64,000 nucleotides of DNA, from the NCBI RefSeq assembly GCF_002377945.1, contig NZ_DFQV01000028.1, forward strand, positions 7,486-71,485, written 5' to 3'. Source of the DNA: Psychrobacter sp. UBA3480. GTDB taxonomy: Bacteria; Pseudomonadota; Gammaproteobacteria; Pseudomonadales; Moraxellaceae. A model generated the notes under the pieces. That model searched no databases. It worked only from the letters and a program-made list of their open reading frames with translations, and was not told where the DNA came from. Positions 1 through 10,134 of this stretch are shown here, piece after piece; position 1 is the first letter of the stretch; each line of letters opens with the position of its first letter. Made by a program: the position numbers and the translations under genes.

Positions 1-3000
1 CTATCGACACGAGCATTAACAGCCTTGTCATTGGCAGCAACCGTATTGCTCAGCGCAGTATCACGCTCAATTGAAGACTGGTTGTTTGCAGCAATAACCG
101 TATCTTGACGAGCCTGGTCAGTAGCAACTGCAGCATCTTGCGCTTGATTGGCGGCATCCAAACGACCCACTTCGGTAGTTATGGTTTCGTTGGTGCTATC
201 GACACGAGCATTAACAGCCTTGTCATTGGCAGCAACCGTATTACTCAGCGCAGTATCACGCTCAATTGAAGACTGGTTGTTAGATGCCACAACTAAGTCT
301 TGATTCGCATCTACGACAGATTGCTCAGCCTTGTTAGTAGCGATTACTTGGTTGGTATCATCAACACGCGCATTAACCGCTGTGTCATTGGCAGCAATAA
401 CCGCATCTTGACGAGCTTGATCAGTAGCCATTGCAGCATCTTGTGCTTGGTTAGTTGCATCCAAACGGCCCACTTCCGTAGCCATAGTTTCGTTGGCTTG
501 GTTAATCTTGCTATCAGCATCTGCTTTATTTTGCGCAATAATCGTATCTTGATTCGCATCTACGACAGATTGCTCAGCCTTGTTAGTAGCGATTACTTGG
601 TTGGTATCATCAACACGCGCATTAACCGCCGTGTCGTTGGCAGCAACCGTATTACTCAATGCATTATCACGGTCAATTGAAGACTGGTCATTTGCGGCGA
701 TAATCGCATCTTGGCGGGCTTGATCAGCAGCAACTGCCTGGTCTTGCGCAGTGTTGGCATCTTCAAGACGACTTACTTCTGCTGCAACATTTTGATTGGT
801 TTGGTCAATCTTGCTATCAGCATCTGCTTTATTCTGCGCAATTACTGCATCTTGCGCAGTGTTAGCAGTATCTAAGCGACCCGTTTCAGTCGTGATACGG
901 TCATTAGTCGCATCAAACTTAGCATCAGCGTCAGCTTTGTTTTCAGTAATAACCGTGTTTTGGTCTGCATCCGTTGCAGCTTGAGCTACTAGGTTGTCAG
1001 CAATGGCCTGATTGGTTGCATCAAGCGCACTTTGATCCGCTTTAGAGGCGATTACTGTGTTTTGTGCAGCGTTATCAGCATCTAAACGGGCAGTTTCATC
1101 CGTGATACGGTCGTTGGTTGCATCAAACTTAGCATCAGCATCTGCTTTATTGGCAGAAACTGTAGCATTGGTCTCATCTAAAGCGCTTTGGTCGGCTTTA
1201 GATGCAATGACTGCGTTCTGATTGGCATCGGTTTCCGCTTGAGCTACTAGGTTGTCAGCGATAGCCTGATTGGTTGCATCAAGCGCACTTTGGTCGGCTT
1301 TAGAGGCAATAACCGCATCCTGATTGGCATCAGTTGCCGCTTGAGCTACTAAGTTGTCAGCAATCGCCTGATTGGTTGCATCAAGCGCACTTTGATCCGC
1401 TTTAGAAGCAATAGCTGTGTTCTGATTGGCATCAATGGCCGCCTGTGTCGCCAAGCTTTCAGTAATAGCCTGATTGGTCGCATCAAGCGCACTCTGGTCT
1501 GCTTTAGAAGCAATGGCTGTGTTCTGATTGGCATCGGTTGCCGCTTGTGCTACTAAGTTGTCAGCAATGGCTTGGTCTGTATTATCAATACGAGTACCAA
1601 GCGCACTATCACGGTCAATTGAAGACTGGTCATTTGCAGCGATAATCGCATCTTGGCGGGCTTGATCGGCAGCAACTGCCTGGTCTTGCGCGGTGTTAGC
1701 AGCATCTAAACGGCCAGATTCATCTGTGATACGGTCATTAGTCGCCACGTTCTTAGCGTCAGCATCCGCTTTGTTCTGTGCAATCACATCATCTTGCGCA
1801 GTGTTAGCAGCATCTAAACGGCCAGTTTCAGTCGTGATACGGTCATTAGTCGCCACGTTCTTAGCATCAGCATCCGCTTTGTTAGCAGAAACCGTCGTAT
1901 TGGTCTCATCTAAAGCGCTTTGGTCTGCTTTAGAAGCAATGGCTGCGTTCTGATTGGCATCAGTTTCCGCTTGAGCTACTAGATTATCAGCGATATCTTG
2001 ATTGGTTTGATCAACACGGTCGTTAATGGCAGCGTCATTGGCGGCAATCACATCATCTTGCGCAGTATTAGCAGTATCTAAACGGCCAGTTTCAGTCGTG
2101 ATACGGTCATTGGTTGCCACGTTCTTAGCATCAGCATCGGCTTTGTTGGTAGAAACCGTCGTATTGGTCTCATCTAAAGCGCTTTGGTCTGCTTTAGATG
2201 CAATGACTGCGTTCTGATTAGCATCAGTTTCCGCTTGAGCTACTAGGTTGTCAGCGATATCTTGATTGGTTTGGTCAACACGGTCATTAATAGCAGCGTC
2301 ATTAGCGGCAATCACATCATCTTGCGCAGTATTAGCAGTATCTAAACGGCCAGCTTCATCTGTGATACGGTCATTAGTCGCCACGTTTTTAGCGTCAGCA
2401 TCGGCTTTATTTTGAGCGGTTACAGTGTCTTGGTTAGCATCAGTTGTTGCTTGTTCAGATTTATTATTAGCAACCGTCTGATTGGTTGTATCTAAAGCGC
2501 TTTGGTCAGCTTTAGAGGCAATAACCGTGTCTTGATTTGCATCAGTTGTCGCTTGAGCTGTTTGGTTGTCAGCGACATCTTGATTGGTTTGGTCAACACG
2601 GTCATTAATAGCAGCATCATTGGCAGCAATCGTTGAATCTTGGTTAGAGTCAGTAGTGGCTTGAGCAGCTTTGTTAGTAGCAACTCTATCATTGGTTACA
2701 TCTAAATCGCTTTGATTGGCTTTAGTAGCGATTTCAGCATCTTGATTCGCATCAATAGTGGCTTGTGCAGATTTATTATCAGAGACAGTCTGATTGGTTG
2801 TATCTAAAGCGCTTTGATCGGCTTTAGAGGCGATAACCGTGTCTTGGTCAGCGTCAGTCGCCGCTTGAGCTATTTGGTTGTCAACGATATTTTGATTGGT
2901 TGTATCTAAAGCAGTTTGGTCGGCTTTAGAAGCAATGGCGGTATCTTGATTAGAGTCAGTCGTCGCTTGTGCTGATACATTATCATTAATAACTTGGTTG

Positions 3001-3230
3001 GTATCGTCAATACGAGCATTCACAGCATCGTTATTGGTTGTAACGGTATTGCTTAAAGTGTTATCACGCGCAATAGAATTGGTGTTGGTTTGGCTGATAG
3101 CTGCGTCTTGACGGGCTTGGTCAGCATTAATAGCTTGGTTTTGCGCAATATTTGCATTGTCCAAACGCAAAACTTCACGGCTGATTGTCTCGTTTGTTGA
3201 GTCCAAATCAACTTGATTAGCCTTGGTGTT
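1..3230 (-). repeat. Tandem coding repeats of the adhesin stalk
   Basis: Near-identical coding units recur through the stalk. Between about 1030 and 1560 a roughly 100-bp unit (about 34 codons, containing KADQSALDATNQAI) repeats at spacings of 100-102 bp. Shorter units containing RVD.TNETIT and ALSNTVAANDK recur at both ends. Repeats this alike can recombine and change stalk length without breaking the frame. Confidence 0.85.
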
Positions 3231-6203
3231 TAACTGTGATACGTTAACCGCGTCATAGTCCTGTACGCCATTGTCAACGTTAATGATTTGGCGTCGAAGG
3301 GTAGAGCTACCAATAGATACAGAATTACCTCTATCTGCAACAGAACCATTACCTATGGCGATACCGCCATCTACCACAGATCTGGCATTAGAGCCAAATA
3401 CCAACGAATTTGGTGCGCTTGCAAATACTGTTGAGTTATTACCCATAACAAACGAGCCATCTGCACCAGCTTCGATAAGGTTGTCATTACCAAAGGCATA
3501 AGAATCGTTAGCATTAACAACATTAGGATCACCGAAAGTACCGCTGTTATCACCAGACACAGTATGACCTGCGCCAAACGCAATTGAGTTGGTGCCAGTG
3601 ATTGTTACATCGCTACCAATAGCTACTGAGTCATCAGAAGTTACGCTGGTTCTACTACCCAACACCACTGCTTCTTTACCGCTTGCAGTGTTGCCAGTAC
3701 CAAGGGTAACAGCGTTAACACCTGATGCGGTGCTATCAGCACCTAAAGCAATAGTATTCGTATTGGTTGCTTTGTTATTCTGACCGCCTGATATTGATGA
3801 TGTACCTGATGAGCGGTTATCTATTCCACCAATAACGCTTGCATTTATACCCTGCTCATTGCCATCAGCATCCAATAAAGCATTGCCAGATGCATCGCGT
3901 ATGCCGGCGTAGTTATTAGTACCGCCTGCAATAGTAGCGTTCTCACTGACAACTGTATTGCCAGTACCACCACCGATAACCGATCTAATACCAGTGGCTT
4001 TGTTGCCACTACCACCAGACACAACAGATATCTCACCCTCAGCAGTATTATTAGTACCACCAGAGACAACCGAAAATTTGGAAGCAGCCGTGTTGCTCAA
4101 TCCACCTGTAACTACGGCACCTATAGACTCTGCTTTATTAGACTCCCCACCGCCGACAAAAGAATTCATACCATTAGCAGCGTTAAAAATACCACCGCCA
4201 ATAGTAGAGCCTGAGCCAGTGGTTAAATTGTCAGATCCACCAGCGATGGTTGATATATTCCCAGTGGCCGTATTCCCAGTTAAACTATAACCAGATACAC
4301 CACCACCACCACCGCCAATAGTAGAGCCTGTTCCAGTGGCGGTGTTGTAGTGACCACCACCGATAGTAGCCCCAACGCTCAAGTTTTGATCGTCAGGATT
4401 ACCAACAATATTATTACTACCACCACCAATAGCAGAATCACCAGCATTAGCTTGGTTGCTTGACCCACCTGATACTGTAGAGTTTTGTCCTCTAGCGTAG
4501 TTGCTGCCACCACCAGATATAGTAGACGAGCCACCATATGCTCTATTACTTATACCGCCACCAACAGAACTATAATAACCACCACCAAAAGTAGTATTGG
4601 AATAACCACCAGAAATAGTTGAACCATCACCAGCGGCATTATTATATCTACCACCACCAACAGAAGCATCGGTACTAGTAGCGGTGTTTAAATAACCACC
4701 TAGTATATTAGCGTTTTCAGCGTTCGCGGTATTAGAGTAACCACCACCAATCGTTGAATATAATCCCGAAGCGGTATTATATTCACCACCAGATATTGTG
4801 CTATCACGAGCGGTAGCGTTGTTACCAGTACCGCCACCAACTGAGGCATTGGCGGTAGCAGGGTCGTTCAATGTGCCAGCAGTGTTGGATAGACCGCCAT
4901 TAACTGTAGAATTTTTACTGTAAGCTCTATTAGAACCACCACCACCAACAGTAGATTGCTCTCCTATTGCGCTGTTGGTGTTGCCACCTGAGACGGTTGA
5001 ACTATCTCCTGACGCAGTATTCATAGCATCTCTTGAGAAAGTCATGGAGGCATCTTGATATATTATACCGCCGCCACCTGCAACAACGGAGTTGGCACCT
5101 GATGCGACATTACCGTCACCACCACCCACAGTAGAGTTCAGACCTGATGCTAGTGCATCAATGCCGCCCGAAACTGTTGAGTTATCGCCTGATGCAGTAT
5201 TTAGACTGCCACCTGAGACTGTCGATTTGCTCCCTGACGCTGTGTTTTGAGTGCCGCCTACAACAACAGAAAAGTCGCTTTCGGCTTTGTTATTGAATCC
5301 ACCACCGACAAAAGCACCTTCGTTAGATGCCGTGTTTGCTGTACCACCATTAATAGAAGAGTAGTCTCCTGATGCGATATTATAAGAACCACCTGAAACC
5401 GTGGTTTCTACCCCTGATGCTTGGTTATAAGTACCACCACCAACCGTAGATAAGCTACCCGTTACCTTATTACGAATACCGCCACCAATAATAGAGCCGT
5501 AACCTTCTGCGCTGTTCTCAAATCCGCCTGCAACAGTGGCATATTTACCATCAGTAATAGGCACGCCGTTATTCAGCAAATCACCATTAACGTCACGGAC
5601 CGCCTGACCTGTTGTATTGCCTTCACCACCACCAATTGTTGAACCAACTGAGTTGGCGTTATTTTTAACACCACCAGAGACAACAGTGCTTTCACCATTG
5701 GCGCGGTTTTTTTCTCCACCAGATACAACTGATGCTTCACCATAAGTACGGTTTTCTATGCCACCACCAATAGATGAGTCAGCACCTTCTGCTAAGTTAA
5801 ATTGCCCGCCAAGTATAGATGTATGATCGCCAAGGGCGAAGCTCTGCTGTCCACCTGCAACAACAGAGTTACCACCGGCGGCGGTATTAGTATTGCCGCC
5901 ACCAATAGTTGATCTAGAACCAGAGGCTGTATTGTCAGCTCCGCCAGAAACATTTGAGTATATACCAGTAGCATCGTTGTTGTTGCCGCCTGAGACGGTT
6001 GAATATATTGCGGTTGCAGTGTTTGAGTCCCCACTCAAAACTTCCCCAGCCTGAGCAGCTGTCACTCCCATTGCTGAGATCAATGATAGGGCGATTAGAT
6101 TTTTGGTAAGACCTTTGCCTTTACCTTGAGATTTTCCGAGTTCTGATACGGCTTTAAAAACGCCCGTAGATTGACAGCGCACAACTTTATAGACTTGGTT
6201 CAT
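1..6203 (-). CDS. Trimeric autotransporter adhesin (YadA/UspA-like), C-terminus beyond left edge
   Basis: A surface adhesin exported by the type Vc route; the gene runs off the left edge after about 2067 codons. The start at 6203 has AAGG eight bases upstream. The N-terminus MNQVYKVV followed by a long basic stretch and a hydrophobic core ending near AAQA is an extended (ESPR-type) signal peptide. From about residue 55 to 960 there are dozens of 14-16 residue head repeats of the form SGG..N.A.G..S.V.GG, as in YadA/Hep_Hag heads. A neck with SVSIGSSTLRRQIINV and DAVNVSQL lies around 3320-3230. The rest is stalk: long coiled-coil repeats with units such as ADQSALDATNQAI and IERDTALSNTV. The frame was spot-checked open at 6200, 4800, 3060 and 60. 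The beta-barrel anchor is not in the window. Family assignment is firm; the ligand cannot be inferred. Confidence 0.93.
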   Translation of the reverse strand, partial: MNQVYKVVRCQSTGVFKAVSELGKSQGKGKGLTKNLIALSLISAMGVTAAQAGEVLSGDSNTATAIYSTVSGGNNNDATGIYSNVSGGADNTASGSRSTIGGGNTNTAAGGNSVVAGGQQSFALGDHTSILGGQFNLAEGADSSIGGGIENRTYGEASVVSGGEKNRANGESTVVSGGVKNNANSVGSTIGGGEGNTTGQAVRDVNGDLLNNGVPITDGKYATVAGGFENSAEGYGSIIGGGIRNKVTGSLSTVGGGTYNQASGVETTVSGGSYNIASGDYSSINGGTANTASNEGAFVGGGFNNKAESDFSVVVGGTQNTASGSKSTVSGGSLNTASGDNSTVSGGIDALASGLNSTVGGGDGNVASGANSVVAGGGGIIYQDASMTFSRDAMNTASGDSSTVSGGNTNSAIGEQSTVGGGGSNRAYSKNSTVNGGLSNTAGTLNDPATANASVGGGTGNNATARDSTISGGEYNTASGLYSTIGGGYSNTANAENANILGGYLNTATSTDASVGGGRYNNAAGDGSTISGGYSNTTFGGGYYSSVGGGISNRAYGGSSTISGGGSNYARGQNSTVSGGSSNQANAGDSAIGGGSNNIVGNPDDQNLSVGATIGGGHYNTATGTGSTIGGGGGGVSGYSLTGNTATGNISTIAGGSDNLTTGSGSTIGGGIFNAANGMNSFVGGGESNKAESIGAVVTGGLSNTAASKFSVVSGGTNNTAEGEISVVSGGSGNKATGIRSVIGGGTGNTVVSENATIAGGTNNYAGIRDASGNALLDADGNEQGINASVIGGIDNRSSGTSSISGGQNNKATNTNTIALGADSTASGVNAVTLGTGNTASGKEAVVLGSRTSVTSDDSVAIGSDVTITGTNSIAFGAGHTVSGDNSGTFGDPNVVNANDSYAFGNDNLIEAGADGSFVMGNNSTVFASAPNSLVFGSNARSVVDGGIAIGNGSVADRGNSVSIGSSTLRRQIINVDNGVQDYDAVNVSQLNTKANQVDLDSTNETISREVLRLDNANIAQNQAINADQARQDAAISQTNTNSIARDNTLSNTVTTNNDAVNARIDDTNQVINDNVSAQATTDSNQDTAIASKADQTALDTTNQNIVDNQIAQAATDADQDTVIASKADQSALDTTNQTVSDNKSAQATIDANQDAEIATKANQSDLDVTNDRVATNKAAQATTDSNQDSTIAANDAAINDRVDQTNQDVADNQTAQATTDANQDTVIASKADQSALDTTNQTVANNKSEQATTDANQDTVTAQNKADADAKNVATNDRITDEAGRLDTANTAQDDVIAANDAAINDRVDQTNQDIADNLVAQAETDANQNAVIASKADQSALDETNTTVSTNKADADAKNVATNDRITTETGRLDTANTAQDDVIAANDAAINDRVDQTNQDIADNLVAQAETDANQNAAIASKADQSALDETNTTVSANKADADAKNVATNDRITTETGRLDAANTAQDDVIAQNKADADAKNVATNDRITDESGRLDAANTAQDQAVAADQARQDAIIAANDQSSIDRDSALGTRIDNTDQAIADNLVAQAATDANQNTAIASKADQSALDATNQAITESLATQAAIDANQNTAIASKADQSALDATNQAIADNLVAQAATDANQDAVIASKADQSALDATNQAIADNLVAQAETDANQNAVIASKADQSALDETNATVSANKADADAKFDATNDRITDETARLDADNAAQNTVIASKADQSALDATNQAIADNLVAQAATDADQNTVITENKADADAKFDATNDRITTETGRLDTANTAQDAVIAQNKADADSKIDQTNQNVAAEVSRLEDANTAQDQAVAADQARQDAIIAANDQSSIDRDNALSNTVAANDTAVNARVDDTNQVIATNKAEQSVVDANQDTIIAQNKADADSKINQANETMATEVGRLDATNQAQDAAMATDQARQDAVIAANDTAVNARVDDTNQVIATNKAEQSVVDANQDLVVASNNQSSIERDTALSNTVAANDKAVNARVDSTNETITTEVGRLDAANQAQDAAVATDQARQDTVIAANNQSSIERDTALSNTVAANDKAVNARVD

Positions 6204-6492
6204 TGTCTGACCTTTAGAATAAGTGGCTAAAATTATTGGGTACTGCATTTGTTGTGAAACAAACACAACTACTTTCTTAACATTAATCGTACATTATACA
6301 CAGCTAATTATTTATTTATAGCAAATCTCTTAAATATCAAAATATATTTCATTTTATTTGTAATAGCATCTCCTAAAAGTCAGCTTTAGCAGGTAAGCAG
6401 GTAACTGGTTGAAATAAAAGAATTATGAAAACCTTAAGAACAAAGTCTAGCGCAGTCTTATCTTTTTTATTAAAATAAATAGCAAATAATCC

Positions 6493-6521
6493 TTGTAACT
6501 GTACGAATTATTAGTTAAAAT
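6493..6521 (+). promoter_or_regulatory. Promoter P1 with GTACGA spacer box and 5' hairpin
   Basis: TTGTAA (6493) and TAAAAT (6516) are separated by 17 bp, and the spacer contains GTACGAATTATT, the box shared by at least eight other promoters here. An AAATAGCAAATAA tract lies just upstream. A hairpin, TGTAGA / TCTACA around loop AGACA (6528-6544), follows six bases after the -10. The rest of the 382-base gap 6204-6585 shows no gene. Confidence 0.7.
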
Positions 6522-6585
6522 AATCAATGTAGAAGACATCTACAGCCTACCTAGAGGCGACACTAGGCTGAGAAAGGAATTTATT

Positions 6586-7701
6586 ATGAGAAAGTTAAGT
6601 ATCGAAGATTTTAAATCGATAATGCTGGCGGGTGCATGGTCACATGAAGTAAATGTCGAAACAGTAGACACCCAGCATCGCGAAGAACATATCTATACAG
6701 CTGATGGTGAAATCGCAGAGACACGCCATAGTGAATACGTGCATGGTTACGCCAATGCCGTATCTAGCTGTGAAGATATTACTGTGACCTATGAAGAGCA
6801 ATGGAGCTTCATTAAGTACGATGAAGACTCTTTTGATGCAGATGATGGTCACTGGTCACTTGATGGTGCAGTCATTATTGACGAAGACGGCGATGAAGTG
6901 GCTATTGACTGGGTGATAGAAGATATAGACGATCTTGATTCTGATTTTACCGAAATTGACTATAGCGGGCTTGAGCTCACAGAAACCAAAGATATTGATG
7001 TTCAAGCGTCGGACGTTGATCGCACCATGACAATCGAATGCAATAGCGGTCCAAACATTCGTTTTACTGGTGACAGAATCGCGGCAGCGGCTAGCTCAGA
7101 CAACAATGCAAGTGGCTCAAGTTATAGTGGCAGTACTGGACTGTGGACTGAGCTTTCGTTATATAAAACAGACAAGGGCCATTACATCTGCCATAAAGTT
7201 GAATGCACTCGCTGGCAGGGCAGTGAAGATTACAGCTCATTAGAAACCTGTGACTCATTAGAGGCAGTAATGCAATTCTTTGGGCATGACTGGCTAGCAA
7301 AAGATTTGTATGAAAATGGCGAAATCGAAGCAATTACTTATGTTGATGATGAAGAGGTTACTATGAGCGATAACACGATTACTTTAAAAGTAGATAACCA
7401 ACCTGACCTACGTTTTGATGGTGAGTGCATTGGCACCGCGTCAAGTTCAGACAACAACGCAAGTGGTTCAAGTTATAGTGGCAGTGCTGGACGATGGACC
7501 GAGCTTAAGCTTTATAAAACAAAAGGTGGTCGCTACGTCTGTCATCAAATTGGTTATACAAGATGGCAAGGTGAGCGCGATCTTTATAAGGCAAAGGTTT
7601 GCGAAACCACAGAAGAAGTTATTAAGTTCTTTGGTCATCGCTGGCTTGCCAAAGAGTTATATGAGAATGCGGGTATAGAAGACGTGACTCAGATCGACTA
7701 A
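6586..7701 (+). CDS. Acidic protein with two tandem C-terminal domains, function unknown
   Basis: 371 residues, not recognised. The first 160 residues are very acidic (runs of D and E) with no signal peptide or membrane segment. The rest is a duplication. One copy covers about residues 165-250 and the second about 275-365; each has SSDNNASGSSYSGS, then WTEL.LYKT, then Y.CH, TRWQG and FGH.WLAK.LYEN. The copies are separated by a short acidic linker. The conserved Cys/His, Trp and Arg residues suggest a small folded binding domain, but no known family is claimed. It is alone behind promoter P1 with a strong AAAGGA start signal, and a hairpin terminator follows at 7729. Confidence 0.8.
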   Translation: MRKLSIEDFKSIMLAGAWSHEVNVETVDTQHREEHIYTADGEIAETRHSEYVHGYANAVSSCEDITVTYEEQWSFIKYDEDSFDADDGHWSLDGAVIIDEDGDEVAIDWVIEDIDDLDSDFTEIDYSGLELTETKDIDVQASDVDRTMTIECNSGPNIRFTGDRIAAAASSDNNASGSSYSGSTGLWTELSLYKTDKGHYICHKVECTRWQGSEDYSSLETCDSLEAVMQFFGHDWLAKDLYENGEIEAITYVDDEEVTMSDNTITLKVDNQPDLRFDGECIGTASSSDNNASGSSYSGSAGRWTELKLYKTKGGRYVCHQIGYTRWQGERDLYKAKVCETTEEVIKFFGHRWLAKELYENAGIEDVTQID

Positions 7702-7728
7702 CAACAGGGTTTTTAAGTAAACAACAGG

Positions 7729-7772
7729 ATGGGTTTGCAGGGGCTATAGAAGAGCTGGCAAGCCCATTTTTT
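7729..7772 (+). terminator. Rho-independent terminator
   Basis: ATGGGTTTGC pairs with GCAAGCCCAT (one G-U pair) and is followed by six T residues; it closes the 6586 gene. Confidence 0.75.
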
Positions 7773-7841
7773 CACCTAATAAATAAGAACATGGACAGGT
7801 TAATCCGTCTATATACAGTAACAACGTCGAAGGATATCAGC

Positions 7842-8684
7842 ATGGCCACTAAAGCTAAAACAGCAAAACAATTAAATGCGGTTATTGATGAACAAGTAGA
7901 ACTTATTAGCAACTACTCTCAGCATATTAAGAAGATGAATAAAGAAATGTTTTCTTATTACCTCTATCACTACATGGAAGAGATGAATATACCGCCATTA
8001 TCGTTGGCTTTTATATTTAATGATCGATTTGGCACAGAAGTCACAGATTATAGAGAAATTGTTTCATATTCAAAGTCATACGATGCTCAGGTCAATGGGG
8101 ATAGTAACGACAAAGAAGTTTATGCCGCGATACCGGTCGTCTTTTATATTTATATGGAAAATTTTTGGCGTGAAGCCATGTTAAAATTAAAGAGCGAATG
8201 GCAGGTTGATAACCTTGATCTGGCAGTTATGCTTGTTGAGTCACAGATTGCTAATGGTTATGCAAACGGTTGGGCTTACCATCTAATATCAGCCTTTTGT
8301 AAAGGCTCTATGGAACCAAAAGAGATTAAAACTATCATGTCGGATGCACGCTCGATTGTTGAGGACGGGGATAGTGTTAAGCAGCCTAAAGAATTTCATT
8401 GGTTATTGGCCATTAACATGGGCTCTTTTCTTAATACAAAACGTATGAGTAACATGCTAAACCAAAAGGTATTCAATGCATACGAAGGTTTGTACGACGT
8501 TCATAAGTCTAGCGCTAACAAGAAAATTAAAAAAGGGATCAAAGAATTGGACAGCAACAAAAACAAAGAAGACGTAATATCTATTGTTTTTACAGCAAAT
8601 GAGCTTAAGGCATTACAGGCGACAAGCGCCTTTGAATATGCCACAGAAAATAGTAAAGCGACTATTGACAAAATAGGAGGGTAG
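7842..8684 (+). CDS. Hypothetical protein, two-gene unit with the next gene
   Basis: 280 residues, no recognised family. I chose the ATG at 7842 because AAGGA sits seven bases upstream; an in-frame ATG at 7791 would add 17 residues with no ribosome site. The protein starts with a basic helix (MATKAKTAKQL), then is mixed alpha-helical with aromatic-rich segments (MFSYYLYHYMEEMN) and a hydrophobic-aromatic stretch near residues 95-105 (VVFYIYMENFW) too short for a clear membrane helix. The C-terminal 60 residues are lysine-rich. The stop is two bases before the next start, so the two genes are almost certainly co-transcribed. No promoter of the shared family is visible upstream. Confidence 0.75.
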   Translation: MATKAKTAKQLNAVIDEQVELISNYSQHIKKMNKEMFSYYLYHYMEEMNIPPLSLAFIFNDRFGTEVTDYREIVSYSKSYDAQVNGDSNDKEVYAAIPVVFYIYMENFWREAMLKLKSEWQVDNLDLAVMLVESQIANGYANGWAYHLISAFCKGSMEPKEIKTIMSDARSIVEDGDSVKQPKEFHWLLAINMGSFLNTKRMSNMLNQKVFNAYEGLYDVHKSSANKKIKKGIKELDSNKNKEDVISIVFTANELKALQATSAFEYATENSKATIDKIGG

Positions 8685-8686
8685 CT

Positions 8687-9922
8687 ATGAAAAAAAACTG
8701 CTCGAACACAATGCCAATACTTAACGACTATCTAGAGGCCACCTACGCTTTAGGATGGACTGAGCCATTAGTACTCGACGTGATAGAGCGGGCAGGCGGT
8801 TTTGAGCAAGTAGTTTGTGATGCTTTAGAGGTGCAGGAACTTATTTTTACCAACAGTCTAGCTTCACGGCCAGACCTTGAGGAAAACGAACCTACGACTA
8901 TTGACGCCTCTTCCATACTAGAAAACACGCTATACATGAAAGAAATGCGGGCAAATGATCTTAATGCATTTATGGAAAAACATAAAAATGCGATTAAGAC
9001 CGCATTAAAAACCCATCTTGCCACCATCAGCGACAACATTATTAATGAGTTTTTTCACCTCAATTACAATCTAGAGTATGAAGACATTAAGGTTTTTCTA
9101 AATGAAGATCGCGATATTGTTATTGATTCAGAATACGTGCTGGCAGGTGTTTACTACATGATTTTGATGATCATGTGCAGAATGAGCGGCGGTATGAGCG
9201 CGCTAAAGCTAAAGCATATTGATTTCTCTAAGGTTAAGGAAGTAGAGTGCCGCGACGTTAACATCTCAATCAATGGCAATGCTAAGAAAGGTCAGAACGG
9301 GATTTTTAATGAAGATCATTACTTACAAGGCATTCTTGAAAACAATTACATTGATATTATTTACGGTTCAGATTGGGCGATAAACAGAGCGCCTATCGCG
9401 GTAAGTTTTACAGCAAAGAAGCACTCTTATCACGCCACACCTATAAAGCTATCATGCGACACCATAAATATGCTGACCGTGACGGGTGATGCGGCGGTTA
9501 CTGCTGATATTACTAATAAGAAGGATGAGGTTAGATTGTTTTGTGAAGATCATTCTAATGCCGATATTCGTATTGATGCACCAAGCGGGTTTTGGCTAGA
9601 TGTTCAGAACTACGCCAGAGTGGTACTTAGCGGCACAGGTAACTGTTTAGACATGTCAACGAGCGATGAATCTATGTTGTTTGCCGCAAGATTTGTATCC
9701 GACAATATACCTGTCAGATGCGATGATAAGAGTTTTGTGATGGCCAACTCTGAAAACTTTTATGATACAGCTAATATCAATGATATGGAGGCTACGGTCA
9801 TCAACACACAAGTTCGTAGCAATCCAAGCTATGAAGCCTGGCGTCAAAGACTGCGCGATGAAGGGGTTGATGATGGAAAGCCTGACTATGTATTCTATAG
9901 TAAGGAAACCAGAGCGGGCTAA
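8687..9922 (+). CDS. Hypothetical protein, second gene of pair
   Basis: 411 residues, not recognised. GGAGGG lies immediately before the ATG, overlapping the end of the upstream gene. Residues 1-150 look helical and contain paired acidic stretches. From about 240 to 340 there are short alternating polar/hydrophobic segments (NKKDEVRLFCED, SNADIRIDAPSGFWLDV, NYARVVLSGTG) that read like stacked beta strands. The tail (EAWRQRLRDEG) is a charged helix. A terminator follows at 9957. Tight coupling to the 7842 gene suggests a shared task; nothing in the sequence identifies it. Confidence 0.75.
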   Translation: MKKNCSNTMPILNDYLEATYALGWTEPLVLDVIERAGGFEQVVCDALEVQELIFTNSLASRPDLEENEPTTIDASSILENTLYMKEMRANDLNAFMEKHKNAIKTALKTHLATISDNIINEFFHLNYNLEYEDIKVFLNEDRDIVIDSEYVLAGVYYMILMIMCRMSGGMSALKLKHIDFSKVKEVECRDVNISINGNAKKGQNGIFNEDHYLQGILENNYIDIIYGSDWAINRAPIAVSFTAKKHSYHATPIKLSCDTINMLTVTGDAAVTADITNKKDEVRLFCEDHSNADIRIDAPSGFWLDVQNYARVVLSGTGNCLDMSTSDESMLFAARFVSDNIPVRCDDKSFVMANSENFYDTANINDMEATVINTQVRSNPSYEAWRQRLRDEGVDDGKPDYVFYSKETRAG

Positions 9923-9956
9923 TGGCGCTATTGGTTACTGCAGGAACAGGCAATCA

Positions 9957-9981
9957 GACCGGCTATTTAGTCGGTTTTTTT
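9957..9981 (+). terminator. Rho-independent terminator
   Basis: A GACCGGCT...AGTCGGT hairpin with a small internal mismatch, followed by seven T residues, lies after the 8687 gene. Confidence 0.65.
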
Positions 9982-10039
9982 GTGCGTGCAATACCGCGAT
10001 GAAAACCACTAAAATCATTTAAAATAAATAGCAAATAAT

Positions 10040-10068
10040 TTGAAATGTTACGGTAAATTATATATAAT
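10040..10068 (+). promoter_or_regulatory. Promoter P2 of the condensin-like operon
   Basis: TTGAAA (10040) and TATAAT (10063) with 17 bp between; the spacer TGTTACGGTAAATTATA is a divergent version of the GTACGA box. The AAATAGCAAATAA tract precedes it. The leader to 10135 shows no clear 5' hairpin. Confidence 0.65.
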
Positions 10069-10134
10069 ATAAGTTGTTTTTGCTGGTTATTTTCTTTGTA
10101 ATTATAGTTATCATTTAGAATAAATGGACTGCTT

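Noticed and set aside
3958..4290. + strand open frame rich in Pro and Val opposite the adhesin head
   Set aside because: It is the antisense shadow of the head repeats; the same holds for the other + strand frames in 1-6200.
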